A DNA stretch of 64,000 nt from ZC4RG35 sp036375695 (GCA_036375695.1 DASVBU010000040.1:1-64000); one strand, 5' to 3'; shown: positions 25,642 through 34,377, counted from the first letter of the stretch. Made by a program: numbers and translations. Notes: generated by a model from the letters alone, not told the origin.

Positions 25642-26847
25642 TCAGCCGAGTGGGAAGCCCGGCCAGCCCGCGGCCCTCCAGGCCTCGAACGCCTCATCGT
25701 TGGTGACGTCGGAGCCGCGCTCGGCCGCCATCCCGAGCCGGTAGTTGAGGAGATCGCAGTAGCCCTGGATGGGGTCGTTGCCCGGCCACTCCCGCTCCAC
25801 CTTCTCCAGGGTGGGCTCGAACCAACCGGTGATCCACTCGACGACCCCGACCCTCCGCTCGCGGTCGGTGACCGCGCCTTTGCGGGCCAGGTACCAGTGG
25901 ATGTCGCCGAGGATCACCCGCGCCTGGTTCTCCGAGGCTCGGATCCCGGTCATCTCGGCGAGACGCTCGGTGTGGAAGGTCCGGGCCCCGACGACGGTTC
26001 GGATCTGGACCAGATTGCCCTCCGGACCCGGCTCTATCACCACGTCGTCGACGTCGAATCCGAGGTCGTTGAGTTGCTGGAGACGCTCCCGGATGCGGTA
26101 GCTCTCGTCGCGAGGGATCACCGGCGCCTCCTCGAGGACCGCCCACAGCTCCCGGTACCGGGCCACGATGTCCTCGCCGAGCTCGAGGTCCGCCGAGTCG
26201 AGGTCACCGCCCTCGGCCACGGCGAGGTCGGCCATGTCGCCGGCCACGTTCTCCACCATGATCTGGAGGTCGTGCTCCCGCTGCCCGGGCGTGAGGGCGT
26301 CGTAGATCTGGGAGGTCTCGGCGTCGATCATCACGGCTTCGATGGCGCCGGCATCGAATCGGTAGAGGAGATTGGAGAGGGAACAGTCGCCCCAGAAACA
26401 CCCGGCGAGGTGGATCTCGACCAGGAGCCCGGCAACCGCGTCGATCACCTGGTTGCGTCTCGGACCGAACCCGAGCCCGCCGACCAGGTTGCGGACGGGG
26501 AAGGCGTGGGGGACGAACCTGGTGACCACGGCCGCCGCCTGCTCCTCCATCTGGTCCAGCCACGGCCGGGTGACCAGCGCGACGGGTCGAGCGCACCGGG
26601 TGGTGCGGTGCTGGAGACGGTCGAGGACGGCGAACTCGTTGAGCGCGAGTCGCCGGGGCAGCTCCTTGATGGCGAAAACCCCCTCTTCGTAGGCGACGAA
26701 CACCACGGGGTGCCGGTGGATGCCGGTGGGCATCTCGACCAGCCGGTGGTGATCCCACTGCGACACCGCCATCTCCCAGGGCAGGTCGAGGAAGTCCGGG
26801 GCGCCGGGGGTGAGGACCAGCCGAGGTGGCGTGCTCGCGGCGACCAT
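25642..26847 (-). CDS. DUF4032 domain protein, kinase-like fold
   Basis: A 401-aa protein of the actinobacterial DUF4032 family. The N-terminal part resembles a lipopolysaccharide-kinase-like fold: a Lys in VFAIKELPRRLA, a catalytic-loop-like GCFWGDCSLSNLLYR, and VMIDAETSQIYD in the place of the DFG region. The C-terminal part is the DUF4032 unit proper (ILGDIHWYLARKGA, EWITGWFEPTL). The substrate is unknown. The ATG overlaps the histidine-kinase stop (TGATG), so it is the third gene of the regulator operon. Confidence 0.8.
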   Translation of the reverse strand: MVAASTPPRLVLTPGAPDFLDLPWEMAVSQWDHHRLVEMPTGIHRHPVVFVAYEEGVFAIKELPRRLALNEFAVLDRLQHRTTRCARPVALVTRPWLDQMEEQAAAVVTRFVPHAFPVRNLVGGLGFGPRRNQVIDAVAGLLVEIHLAGCFWGDCSLSNLLYRFDAGAIEAVMIDAETSQIYDALTPGQREHDLQIMVENVAGDMADLAVAEGGDLDSADLELGEDIVARYRELWAVLEEAPVIPRDESYRIRERLQQLNDLGFDVDDVVIEPGPEGNLVQIRTVVGARTFHTERLAEMTGIRASENQARVILGDIHWYLARKGAVTDRERRVGVVEWITGWFEPTLEKVEREWPGNDPIQGYCDLLNYRLGMAAERGSDVTNDEAFEAWRAAGWPGFPLG

Positions 26848-28004
26848 CAGTCGAGACTAGGAGTCCCCCCCAACGGCGAGGTGCGTGGCGGCGACCCCGG
26901 GTGCTCCACGAGGGGGATCCACACCACCATCACGGTGCCCCCGCCGGTGTTGGGGAACGAGCCGACCGTGCCTCCGTGGCCCTCGGCGATCCCGAAGACG
27001 ATGGACAGGCCCAGACCGATGATCTGGGAGATGTCGTCGCTCAGGCCCGGCCCCTGGTCGGCTACGGCGAGCCAGGCCCAGTCTCCCTGCCGGCCACAGC
27101 CGAGCGTGATGGTCGAGCCGGGCGGCGCCACCTTGCGGGCGTTGTCCAGGAGGTTGGTGAGGGCGCGGTCGAGGGACATCTCCACGCCCTGGACGGTGAC
27201 GCTCTCGGAAACCACCGCCAGCCGGAGCCCTGCCTCCTCGGCGACCGGTTCGTACTCGTCGGCCTTGGCGAGCACGAGGTCCTCGAGGTCGAGGGTGACG
27301 GCCTGGGCCTTGCCGGCCTGAAGCCGTGCTGCGGCGAGGAGGTCGTCGATCATGCGCGACATCTTCTCGGCATTGCGTTGGATGATCTCGCCCGCCCTCT
27401 TCCATTCCTCGACGGTGGCATCGGGATCCTCGCTGACCAGTTCGACGTTGGAGCGGATCACGGTCAGCGGCGTGCGGAGATCGTGACTGGTGTCGGCGAG
27501 GAAGCGGCGTTGGCTGTTGAACGCCCGGTCGAGCCGGTCGAGCATGCGGTCGAAGGTGTCGGCGAGGCGCTTGAGCTCGTCGTCGGGCCCGGTTAGGGCG
27601 ATCCGCCCGCTGAGGTCGAACGCCTGGATGCGGCTCGCCAGCCGGGTGATCTCCTCGATGGGACGCAGCACGCGGCCCGACATGATCCAGCCCACCGCCA
27701 GGCTGAGGAAGAACAGGGCGACCAGGGCGATGACCGAGTACCGGCCCACCTCGGCCAACACGGTGTCGCGGAAGAGGGTCTCGATGGCCCTCACCTCGAG
27801 CCGGCTCAACTCGGGGATCGTCACCAGCTCGCCGCTGTCGAGGACGATGGTCCGCCCCGATATGGAGTCGGTCGGCGTCCCCGAAACGCGCAGCTGGCTC
27901 TGCACTGCGAGGTAGATCAGGCCGAGCAGGGCGCCGCCCAGACCGAACACGATCGCCGAGTACTGGACCGAGATCCGGAACCGGACGGAGCGCAGGCTGT
28001 TCAT
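26847..28004 (-). CDS. membrane sensor histidine kinase
   Basis: A two-component sensor of 385 aa. Membrane helices at about 12-34 and 88-108 enclose a small external domain of only about 50 residues. A HAMP segment follows (RVLRPIEEITRLASRI), then HisKA with His174 in FLADTSHDLRTPL. HATPase has the N-box TNLLDNARKV, G1 VADQGPGLSDD and G2 GLGLSIVFGIAEGHGG. Only about seven residues separate G1 and G2, so the F-box and ATP lid are unusually short. It overlaps the response-regulator gene as ATGA. Confidence 0.9.
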   Translation of the reverse strand: MNSLRSVRFRISVQYSAIVFGLGGALLGLIYLAVQSQLRVSGTPTDSISGRTIVLDSGELVTIPELSRLEVRAIETLFRDTVLAEVGRYSVIALVALFFLSLAVGWIMSGRVLRPIEEITRLASRIQAFDLSGRIALTGPDDELKRLADTFDRMLDRLDRAFNSQRRFLADTSHDLRTPLTVIRSNVELVSEDPDATVEEWKRAGEIIQRNAEKMSRMIDDLLAAARLQAGKAQAVTLDLEDLVLAKADEYEPVAEEAGLRLAVVSESVTVQGVEMSLDRALTNLLDNARKVAPPGSTITLGCGRQGDWAWLAVADQGPGLSDDISQIIGLGLSIVFGIAEGHGGTVGSFPNTGGGTVMVVWIPLVEHPGSPPRTSPLGGTPSLD

Positions 28005-28678
28005 CGATCCTCGAGCCGATAGCCGCGGCCCGGGATGGTCGAGATCGGCGAGGGCTCGCCCAGCTTCTTTCGCAGGTTGCTCACGGTGACCCGGACGACG
28101 TTGGTCATCGGGTCGACCATCTCGTCCCAGACATGCTCGAGGAGCTGCTCCTGGCTCAGCACCTTCCCGGCGTTGATCATGAAATAGTGGAGCAGGGAGA
28201 ACTCCTTGGAGGTGAGGTCCAGCGCGACCCCGTCGCGGGTGGCCTCGAACCTGGCCGGGTCGAGGGCCAGCGACCCCACCCTGAGGTGGGGCGGCGTGTC
28301 GGCATCCCGACGGATCAGGACGCGGACGCGAGCCGACAGCTCGGCGAGCGCGAAAGGCTTGACCACATAGTCGTCGGCGCCCGAGTCGAGACCGGCCACC
28401 CGGTCCTCGATCCCGTCCCGGGCGGTGAGCATGAGGACACGCGGACGGTCGCCGTCGAAGGTCGGGAGGGCACCATCCACGAGGTCACGGCACAACGCCA
28501 GCCCGGATCCGTCCGGCAGGTTCCAATCCAGGATCACCAGGTCGTAGGCAGCCGACCTCAGCTTCACCTCCGCCTCGCCCACACCTGTGGCGACGTCGAC
28601 CGCATGGCCTTCCCGTCGGAGGCCCCGGGCCACCACGTCGGCGAGGTCGGGCTCGTCTTCGACAACGAGGAGTCGCAT
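28001..28678 (-). CDS. OmpR-type response regulator
   Basis: A 225-aa DNA-binding regulator. The receiver domain has the acidic pair in VVEDEPD, phospho-acceptor Asp51 (VILDWNLPDGSG), Thr in LMLTARD and Lys in YVVKPFALAEL. The winged helix (about 130-225) has EFSLLHYFMINAG and VRVTVSNLRKKLGEPSP. It is the first gene of the operon with the sensor kinase and DUF4032 protein. Targets cannot be read here; the agl locus lies directly downstream. Confidence 0.93.
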   Translation of the reverse strand: MRLLVVEDEPDLADVVARGLRREGHAVDVATGVGEAEVKLRSAAYDLVILDWNLPDGSGLALCRDLVDGALPTFDGDRPRVLMLTARDGIEDRVAGLDSGADDYVVKPFALAELSARVRVLIRRDADTPPHLRVGSLALDPARFEATRDGVALDLTSKEFSLLHYFMINAGKVLSQEQLLEHVWDEMVDPMTNVVRVTVSNLRKKLGEPSPISTIPGRGYRLEDR

Positions 28679-28798
28679 CGGCTCAGATTCTGGTCACTGA
28701 GGTGTCCCCATACAGGAAGCCCATCGGAATTCCCAGAACCTCCCTTTATCCCGATGCAACCTATTGCCGATACAGAGGGTCGAACCGATAGAGGAAAA

Positions 28799-28975
28799 AT
28801 GATCGTCACATTCATCACCCAAGACCAAGAGGGATTCCACACCTACACCGGACATGTGGTGAGCCGGGGGCCGACGACGATCGTCATGCTCCTCACCGAG
28901 CCCTTCAGCCAGGCGGGCCGGTCGGTTCAGTTCCCCATCTCCACGGTGGTGGAGGAGAAGGTCATCTCCGCCTGA
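28799..28975 (+). CDS. small conserved-looking protein, 58 aa
   Basis: A short gene preceded by GAGG 5 bases before the ATG. The product runs from MIVTFITQDQEGFHTYTG through GPTTIVMLLTEPF to VVEEKVISA, with alternating hydrophobic residues that suggest a small beta-barrel. No family is recognised, and there is no signal peptide. It lies alone between the divergent regulator operon and the 88-aa membrane protein, 39 bases upstream of the latter. Confidence 0.6.
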   Translation: MIVTFITQDQEGFHTYTGHVVSRGPTTIVMLLTEPFSQAGRSVQFPISTVVEEKVISA

Positions 28976-29014
28976 TCGCTGGACGGCGGGCTCCCACGGG
29001 ATACGCTGTCCTCG

Positions 29015-29281
29015 ATGTTCGTCGAAGCGTCGGTACTCCAGGCCCTGATATTCGTAGGCGTCGTCGGTGGCATCGCGGGCTTCCTGGGCGGTTTCGCGGC
29101 AGGGGCCGATGGCCTCATCGGCACCACCCTCATGGGGATCATCGGCGGCATTGCGGCCTCCGTCATCGTCCGGATCGCCGGAGGGCCATCGATCTATGCG
29201 GTTGGTGACGACTTCTCGCTCGTATGGGCGGCGGTCGGCGGCCTGGTCCTCGGCTACGTGGTGGGCAGGTCCAACGTCTAG
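29015..29281 (+). CDS. small Gly-rich membrane protein (GlsB/YeaQ-like)
   Basis: An 88-aa protein with three hydrophobic helices: about 9-28 (LIFVGVVGGIAGFLGGFA), 35-52 (IGTTLMGIIGGIAASVIV) and 66-84. The glycine-zipper pattern is like transglycosylase-associated GlsB/YeaQ/YmgE proteins, though the match is loose. It ends at 29281. The next gene follows or overlaps it, so they are probably co-transcribed. Confidence 0.65.
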   Translation: MFVEASVLQALIFVGVVGGIAGFLGGFAAGADGLIGTTLMGIIGGIAASVIVRIAGGPSIYAVGDDFSLVWAAVGGLVLGYVVGRSNV

Positions 29282-29285
29282 ACGT

Positions 29286-30023
29286 CTGGTCGCGGCACTC
29301 CTGCTGCTCGCGGGGTGTGCCGGCGCCAATTCCACCCCGTCTTCGACGGCCGCGCCGCTGCTCGCGACGACCACGACTTCATCGACCCTCGTCACGACCA
29401 CGACGACCACCATGCTCCCGACGAGCACCACGATCCCGACGACCACCACGACGACGGTCCCCGAGTACCACTTCTCGATCCACCAGGTCGACGTCGCCGG
29501 ACTTGCGCACTCCTGGCACGAGGGCTGCCCCGTCGACCCCGAGGACCTGAGACGGATCGATCTCGTCCACCACGACTTCACCGGTGTAGTGGGTGAGGGC
29601 TCGATCATCGTCCATGAGCGCTATGCCGAGGACATCGCCCGGGTCTTCGGCCGCCTGTTCGACGCCGGCTACCCCATCGTCTCGGTGATACCGATCGGTG
29701 AGCTACCCGAAGGGGCGGAGGACCAGCCCGGGTATGTGAACACCTCGGGCTTCCACTGCCGGTTCGTCGAGGGCACCACCCGCTGGTCGGAGCACGCCCT
29801 GGGCGCGGCCATCGACATCAACGTCCACGTCAACCCCTACATCAGGGGCGACTACCTATGGCCGCAGGGATCGGAGAGGTACCTGGATCGGACCCTGGGC
29901 GAGCCGGGGATGATCGTCGAAGGCGATGCTGTGGTGGATGCCTTCGACGACATCGGCTGGGGCTGGGGAGGACGCTGGCAGTCGTCGAAGGACTACCAGC
30001 ACTTCTCGGCCTCAGGTCACTGA
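29286..30023 (+). CDS. M15-type (D-Ala-D-Ala carboxypeptidase-like) lipoprotein
   Basis: The lipoprotein signal (SRRLVAALLLLAGC) is followed by a Thr-rich linker and a peptidase_M15-like domain. Metal-binding residues fit SEHALGAAIDINVHV and YQHFSASG, with FHCRFVEGTTRWSEHA before them. The role is probably trimming of peptidoglycan stem peptides. The start is unclear: in frame there is no ATG, GTG or TTG near the signal peptide. CTG at 29286, five bases after the preceding stop, is used here as the minimal start. GTG 29205 or ATG 29196 would overlap the preceding gene by about 80 bases and add a long n-region. Confidence 0.7.
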   Translation: MVAALLLLAGCAGANSTPSSTAAPLLATTTTSSTLVTTTTTTMLPTSTTIPTTTTTTVPEYHFSIHQVDVAGLAHSWHEGCPVDPEDLRRIDLVHHDFTGVVGEGSIIVHERYAEDIARVFGRLFDAGYPIVSVIPIGELPEGAEDQPGYVNTSGFHCRFVEGTTRWSEHALGAAIDINVHVNPYIRGDYLWPQGSERYLDRTLGEPGMIVEGDAVVDAFDDIGWGWGGRWQSSKDYQHFSASGH

Positions 30024-30103
30024 GGCGACATTCGAAAAGCATGGGTGACCTGCGAATCGAGAGTTAGCCCGATCCCGGGTCTTCCAAGCCCACCGACATT
30101 CGC

Positions 30104-30151
30104 TTGACGGCCGACGCGGCGCGTATCTACATTAGTGGGACAACTTGTCCC
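30104..30151 (+). promoter_or_regulatory. promoter with palindromic operator before the IclR gene
   Basis: A -35-like TTGACG (30104-30109) and a -10-like TACATT (30128-30133) are 18 bases apart. Four bases on is a perfect 15-base palindrome, GGGACAACTTGTCCC (30137-30151), over the expected transcription start. IclR proteins bind such palindromes. The position suggests that the regulator represses itself and, since the genes run in one direction, the whole transport and hydrolase set. Confidence 0.65.
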
Positions 30152-30170
30152 GATTTTTGGGAAGGGGTAT

Positions 30171-30920
30171 ATGGCCTCGCTGCAACTGGTCATGGATCTC
30201 CTCGATGAGATCTCCTCGCGTCGGGAACGTCCGGTCATCCGGGATCTCGCCGAGTCGGTATCAGGATCGAAAAGTGCGATCCATCGGACTCTCGGCTCGA
30301 TGGTGGCGCACAACCTCTTGGATCGCGACGAGTACGGGAACTATCACGTGGGCGCCCGTCTCCTCCTCATCGCCCGGAAGTATGAACAGCGCTGGACGCT
30401 GTCTCCCACCGCCGAAGCGGCTCTCGAGGAACTCCGCAATGAGACATTGGAAACCGTCGCCATCTATGTGCGCGTCGGGTTCGAGCGGATTCTTCTGGCA
30501 TCCAAGGAGAGCCCTCAGTTGCTTCGTTGCTGGCTCGACCCCAACCGAAGGTGGCCTCTCAACCGAGGCTCGGCGGGGCGCCTACTTCTCAGCATGATGC
30601 CGGACCGGGCCATCCGGGACTATCTCCACAGGATCGGTGAGTCCGACGGCCTCCTCGAGCAGGTCGCAGAGATCCGAAAAGTCGGCTACTCGATGGGTTT
30701 GGCGGAAACGGTTCCCGGAGTCGGAAGCATCTCCGTCCCTATCGCCGGGCCCGATGGGCAGTCGGCGGCCTTGACGCTCGTCGTCCCATTGGCGCGATTC
30801 GAGGAACAGCCTCTGACCGGCTTCCTACCTCTGATGGTGGAAAAGGCGGAGGCAATTGCAGAGAGCTGGGCCGGAGCCCGCAACGGGAGACCTACCCAGC
30901 ATGCAGGAGCAGGGAGGTGA
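30171..30920 (+). CDS. IclR-family transcriptional regulator
   Basis: A 249-aa regulator. The winged helix-turn-helix is at about 5-60 (VIRDLAESVSGSKSAIHRTL, then HNLLDRDEYGNYHVG). The ligand-binding domain follows (ETVAIYVRVG, LNRGSAGRLLLSMM, GVGSISVPIAGPDG). The ATG at 30171 has GGAAGGGG just upstream, which decides it over 30135, whose codons lie in the operator. It precedes the importer and hydrolase genes and probably controls them in response to the imported compound or a product. Confidence 0.92.
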   Translation: MASLQLVMDLLDEISSRRERPVIRDLAESVSGSKSAIHRTLGSMVAHNLLDRDEYGNYHVGARLLLIARKYEQRWTLSPTAEAALEELRNETLETVAIYVRVGFERILLASKESPQLLRCWLDPNRRWPLNRGSAGRLLLSMMPDRAIRDYLHRIGESDGLLEQVAEIRKVGYSMGLAETVPGVGSISVPIAGPDGQSAALTLVVPLARFEEQPLTGFLPLMVEKAEAIAESWAGARNGRPTQHAGAGR

Positions 30921-30922
30921 CG

Positions 30923-32020
30923 ATGAGGAACACGATACGCCTGGCCGCGCTCATTTGCATGGTGGTCATGGCCGCCTGTGCGAGCCCCGGAGGAGGCGGC
31001 GACGACAGCACGACGACATCGGCAGGGAACGGCGGCGAGACCACCATTCCGGCCTCCACGACATCCAGCACCTTGGAGCCGTCGACGCTCTCCGTAGGGG
31101 TATACCCGGGGACGTTGCTCAGCCTCCCTGACTACGTCGGGGTCGAGAAGGGCATATTCGCCGAACATGGCATCGAGCTCGACATGGTCACGATGTCGAG
31201 TGGGCCCGAGAACATCGCCGGTCTCGCGAGCGGAACGTTGGACGTAACCGGCGTCTCGGCAGATCTCGTCATGCAGGCCAACGCCGAAGGACAAGACCTC
31301 GCCGTTCTCGTTGAGAAGTGGCCGGCTTCGATCTACACCTGGCTGGCCCGGACGGACTGGGCCACACCCAACGCAGGAGCCGGCTACCCCGATGTGGTCA
31401 AGGACTTTGCCGGCGCCCGGGTGGGCGTGACGGCGCGTGGGGCGCAGACAGAGCTGATCACGCGAGCATTCCTCTCCGATGCGGGCCTCGATCCCGAAAC
31501 GTCGGTGGACTATGTGGCCGTGGGTGCTGGCGCTGCCGCAATTGCCGCATTCCAGGCAGATCAAGTGGACATCATGGTCGCCTTCGAACCGAGCCAGTCG
31601 ATCCTCATCCACAGTCAGGGAATCGCCAAGCCGGTCCTCGACCTGCGTGCCGGTGAGGGCCCCGACTACTTCGCCGTCTGGTCGAACCTGAGTCAGGTCG
31701 GCGACCGAGCCAAGATGGACGCCGACCCCGACGTATACCGGCGCTACCGCGCCGCATTCATCGAGACGATCGAATGGATGCAGGACCCGGCCAACGAGGA
31801 CGAGGTGATCGCCATTGCCCAGGGGCTCATCGACCTCGAGCCGGAAGTCGTCGAGATCATGGTTCGCGAAAACCTCGGCATCTACGGGACCGTCTACCGG
31901 TGTGCCGCCCACGAGAATTTGGGGCGGTATCTGGTGACCACGGAACAGCTCGAGGAAGCTCAGATCCCGGCATGCGAGGATCTCGTCTGGGACTCAGATG
32001 AGTATCGCCCCGAGCAATGA
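30923..32020 (+). CDS. NMT1/SsuA-type ABC importer binding lipoprotein
   Basis: A 365-aa periplasmic-type binding protein of the nitrate/sulfonate/taurine/thiamine-precursor superfamily. The lipobox VVMAAC has Cys19 and a Thr/Ser linker follows. The mature start is LSVGVYPGTLLSLPDYVGVEKGIF, with GLASGTLDVTGVSADL and FAGARVGVTARGAQTELI as family segments. The ATG at 30923 is favoured over GTG 30917 because GGGAGG sits at the right distance. The ligand is unknown. The ATPase gene begins inside its 3' end. Confidence 0.88.
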   Translation: MRNTIRLAALICMVVMAACASPGGGGDDSTTTSAGNGGETTIPASTTSSTLEPSTLSVGVYPGTLLSLPDYVGVEKGIFAEHGIELDMVTMSSGPENIAGLASGTLDVTGVSADLVMQANAEGQDLAVLVEKWPASIYTWLARTDWATPNAGAGYPDVVKDFAGARVGVTARGAQTELITRAFLSDAGLDPETSVDYVAVGAGAAAIAAFQADQVDIMVAFEPSQSILIHSQGIAKPVLDLRAGEGPDYFAVWSNLSQVGDRAKMDADPDVYRRYRAAFIETIEWMQDPANEDEVIAIAQGLIDLEPEVVEIMVRENLGIYGTVYRCAAHENLGRYLVTTEQLEEAQIPACEDLVWDSDEYRPEQ

Positions 32021-32867
32021 GATGACCAGCGGCGGTTCCCATCCGCCACATCCGGGTGAATCCGCAACGGCTCGACCGATCATCTCGTTTCGCGCGGTGA
32101 GACACCGATTCCCGTCCGACGATGGGCCCATTCCGGTCCTCGACGGAATCGACGCGGACATCGCTCCCGGTGAATTCGTCTCGCTTGTCGGCCCGAGCGG
32201 GTGCGGGAAGACCACGCTGATGAACATGGTCGCCGGACTCGTCAAACCGAGTGAGGGAGAGGTGCTCCTCAACGGCGTGGAATCGAGGCAGCCGAGTCGG
32301 TCAGTGGGCTACATGTTCGCCCGCGACCGGCTGATGCCCTGGCGCACGGCACTAGGCAACGTCGAATTCGGTCCTGAGGTCCGCGGTGTCCCCCTCAAGC
32401 AACGGCGCCAGCGCGCTCGAGAGATGCTCGCACTCGTGGGTCTGGCTGGGTTTGAAGACGCCTATCCAGCTGAGCTGTCCCAGGGCATGCGACAGCGCGT
32501 CGCAATGGCGCGCACTCTCATCATCGATCCGTCGGTAATGCTCCTCGACGAGCCCTTCGCGGCGCTCGACGCTCAGACTCGGACCCTCTTGCAGCGAGAG
32601 TTCCTACGTATCTGGACTCAGTTCAGGCCGACAGTTCTCTTCGTGACTCACGATCTCGAAGAGGCCGTGTTCCTCGCCGACAGGGTCCTCGTGATGTCGG
32701 CGCGGCCGGGCCGGATCAAGGCCGAGTTCCGGGTGCCCATCCCTCGGCCACGAGATGTGGCGGAGATGAAATTCGATGAGGAAGCCCGCCGGATCGCCCG
32801 CGAGGTCTGGTCGGTGCTCAAAGACGAAGTCGTTCTGGGAGATGGAGCGCAGGAGGACGCGACATGA
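31998..32867 (+). CDS. NMT1/SsuA-type ABC importer ATPase (SsuB/TauB-like)
   Basis: An ATPase of up to 289 aa. Walker A is GPSGCGKTT near 58-66, the signature LSQGMRQRVAMART, Walker B VMLLDEPFAALD and the switch FVTHDLEEAVFLADR. An extra N-terminal tail of about 25 residues precedes the ATPase core. The ATG at 31998 overlaps the binding-protein gene by 23 bases; ATG 32022, just past that stop, is an alternative. It overlaps the permease gene as ATGA. Confidence 0.88.
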   Translation: MSIAPSNEMTSGGSHPPHPGESATARPIISFRAVRHRFPSDDGPIPVLDGIDADIAPGEFVSLVGPSGCGKTTLMNMVAGLVKPSEGEVLLNGVESRQPSRSVGYMFARDRLMPWRTALGNVEFGPEVRGVPLKQRRQRAREMLALVGLAGFEDAYPAELSQGMRQRVAMARTLIIDPSVMLLDEPFAALDAQTRTLLQREFLRIWTQFRPTVLFVTHDLEEAVFLADRVLVMSARPGRIKAEFRVPIPRPRDVAEMKFDEEARRIAREVWSVLKDEVVLGDGAQEDAT

Positions 32868-33688
32868 CCTCAGAGCTCTCAGCCCAGCAGACGCTGAACG
32901 AAGCTCTAGAGACGGATGCCCGACGAGACCGCACGAAAGGCGACCTCTTCGTAGCCGTCCTGCGCCTTGCCATCGTGGCGTTGGTCATCCTGGCGTGGCA
33001 CTTCGGGACCGAGTGGGGCTGGCTCGACGCGTTCTTCGTGAGCACACCACTGGAGGTCGTGGAATTCCTGGTCGAGTTCTTCGGGACGGGCCTGATCTGG
33101 CCGCACCTGGGGACGACGGTCAAGGAGATATTCATGGGGTTCGCGGTGGGTTCGTTGACCGGCGTGCTTGCCGGAATGCTGCTGTCCCGGTTCGTGACAC
33201 TTCGTCGCATAGTGGGACCCCTGCTCACTGGCATCAACTCCCTGCCCCGGGTCGCTCTTGCTCCCCTATTCATCCTTTGGTTCGGGATCGGGTCGGCGTC
33301 GAAAGTCTGGCTGTCCATAAGCCTCGTGTTCTTCATCGTGATGATCTCCACCGAGGCTGGGCTGAACAACGTCGACAAGGAGTACCAAGTCATGGGTCGG
33401 GTCATGGGCGCTTCCGAACGCCAGGTATTCACGAAGGTCCTCATGCCAGGCGCGATGTTGAACATCTTCGCCGGGCTCAAGCTCGGGATGGTCTACTCGA
33501 TTCTGGCTGTGGTCTTCGGGCAGATGCTCGCGGCGCGAAACGGCTTGGGCCAGCAGTTGAGCTTCTACGCCGGGACCTTCCGCGCCGAGGGAGTGATAGG
33601 AACCCTGTTGGTGCTGGGGGCCTTCGCCATGGCGATCAATTCGGGGATGGAGCTACTGGAGCGACGTCTTACGAGGTGGCAACGATGA
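32864..33688 (+). CDS. NMT1/SsuA-type ABC importer permease (SsuC/TauC-like)
   Basis: A 274-aa permease with about six membrane helices. The EAA-type loop reads NVDKEYQVMGRVMGASERQV followed by FTKVLMPGAM, and LPRVALAPLFILWFGIGSASK is a strong family segment. It overlaps both neighbours as ATGA (32864-32867 and 33685-33688), showing a tightly coupled operon with the hydrolase that follows. Confidence 0.9.
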   Translation: MTSELSAQQTLNEALETDARRDRTKGDLFVAVLRLAIVALVILAWHFGTEWGWLDAFFVSTPLEVVEFLVEFFGTGLIWPHLGTTVKEIFMGFAVGSLTGVLAGMLLSRFVTLRRIVGPLLTGINSLPRVALAPLFILWFGIGSASKVWLSISLVFFIVMISTEAGLNNVDKEYQVMGRVMGASERQVFTKVLMPGAMLNIFAGLKLGMVYSILAVVFGQMLAARNGLGQQLSFYAGTFRAEGVIGTLLVLGAFAMAINSGMELLERRLTRWQR

Positions 33689-34368
33689 CGTCCTCCCCTC
33701 CCGATCCTCTGATCGGCGGCCCGGTCCCGGTACTTCCGCCGGCAGACCTGGTGCCGGAGAAGTCGGCTCTGATCTGCATCGATCTTCAGATCTACGACGC
33801 CAGTCCGGAAGGCAGCCTGTTCCAGGGCCACCAGGAGAGGTTCAGCGACTACTTCGACCGCGTCCAAGACGTGGTCGTGCCCGCAGTAAATGCTCTGCAG
33901 AGTGCCTTCCGGAGGGCGGACGCGCCCGTGATCCATACTCGCATTCGAAGCCACACGAGAGACGGCAGCGACGTGGGGCGCAGACATCGCCAACGCGGAA
34001 TGTACGTCGCACCCGACAGTGAGGATGCCCGATTCCTCGAACCTGTGGCCCCGACCGAGGGTGAGATGGTCATCGACAAGACCCGATCCGGCGCCTTTTA
34101 CGGAACCGGGCTCGACGCCGCTCTGCGCCTACGAGGGATCGAGACCGCAGTCTTCTGCGGTGTGGTGCTCAACAACTGTGTGGAATCTTCGATCCGGGAA
34201 GCCGCCGACCGCGACTACGACTGCGTTGTCGTGTCGGACGGCGTAGCCGCACTCGATCAGGCGATGTACGACGCATCGATGCGAGTGCTCTCCGGATCGT
34301 ATGCCCGTGTAATGACGTCCCGCCAGGTGGTCGAAGCCATGGGGCGGGCAGCTCGAGGTAGGAAGTAG
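33685..34368 (+). CDS. isochorismatase-family cysteine hydrolase
   Basis: A 227-aa cysteine hydrolase. The catalytic triad is Asp33 (ICIDLQ), Lys132 (VIDKTRSGAFYGTGL) and Cys165 (CGVVLNNCVESSI), with the usual non-proline bend before the Cys. Members hydrolyse amides or vinyl ethers, such as nicotinamide, ureidoacrylate, biuret and maleamate. Linkage by ATGA to an importer permease suggests that it acts on the imported compound or a breakdown product, most likely splitting an amide and releasing ammonia. The exact substrate is not known. Confidence 0.85.
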   Translation: MTSSPPDPLIGGPVPVLPPADLVPEKSALICIDLQIYDASPEGSLFQGHQERFSDYFDRVQDVVVPAVNALQSAFRRADAPVIHTRIRSHTRDGSDVGRRHRQRGMYVAPDSEDARFLEPVAPTEGEMVIDKTRSGAFYGTGLDAALRLRGIETAVFCGVVLNNCVESSIREAADRDYDCVVVSDGVAALDQAMYDASMRVLSGSYARVMTSRQVVEAMGRAARGRK

Positions 34369-34377
34369 GAGATCTCC

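Noticed and set aside
23564..25744. A 726-codon plus-strand frame opposite aglF and aglE
   Set aside because: It is a shadow of two clearly recognised transporter genes; no ribosome site and no domain.
29340..29460. Threonine-codon-rich tract as a DNA repeat element
   Set aside because: It is the flexible linker after a lipobox, as in several other lipoproteins of this window, and has no exact repeat unit.
33685..34368. Nicotinamidase or ureidoacrylate hydrolase (RutB) as a specific name for the cysteine hydrolase
   Set aside because: The triad fits the superfamily, but the substrate-pocket segments I can see do not match either enzyme well, and no pyridine or pyrimidine pathway genes are nearby.
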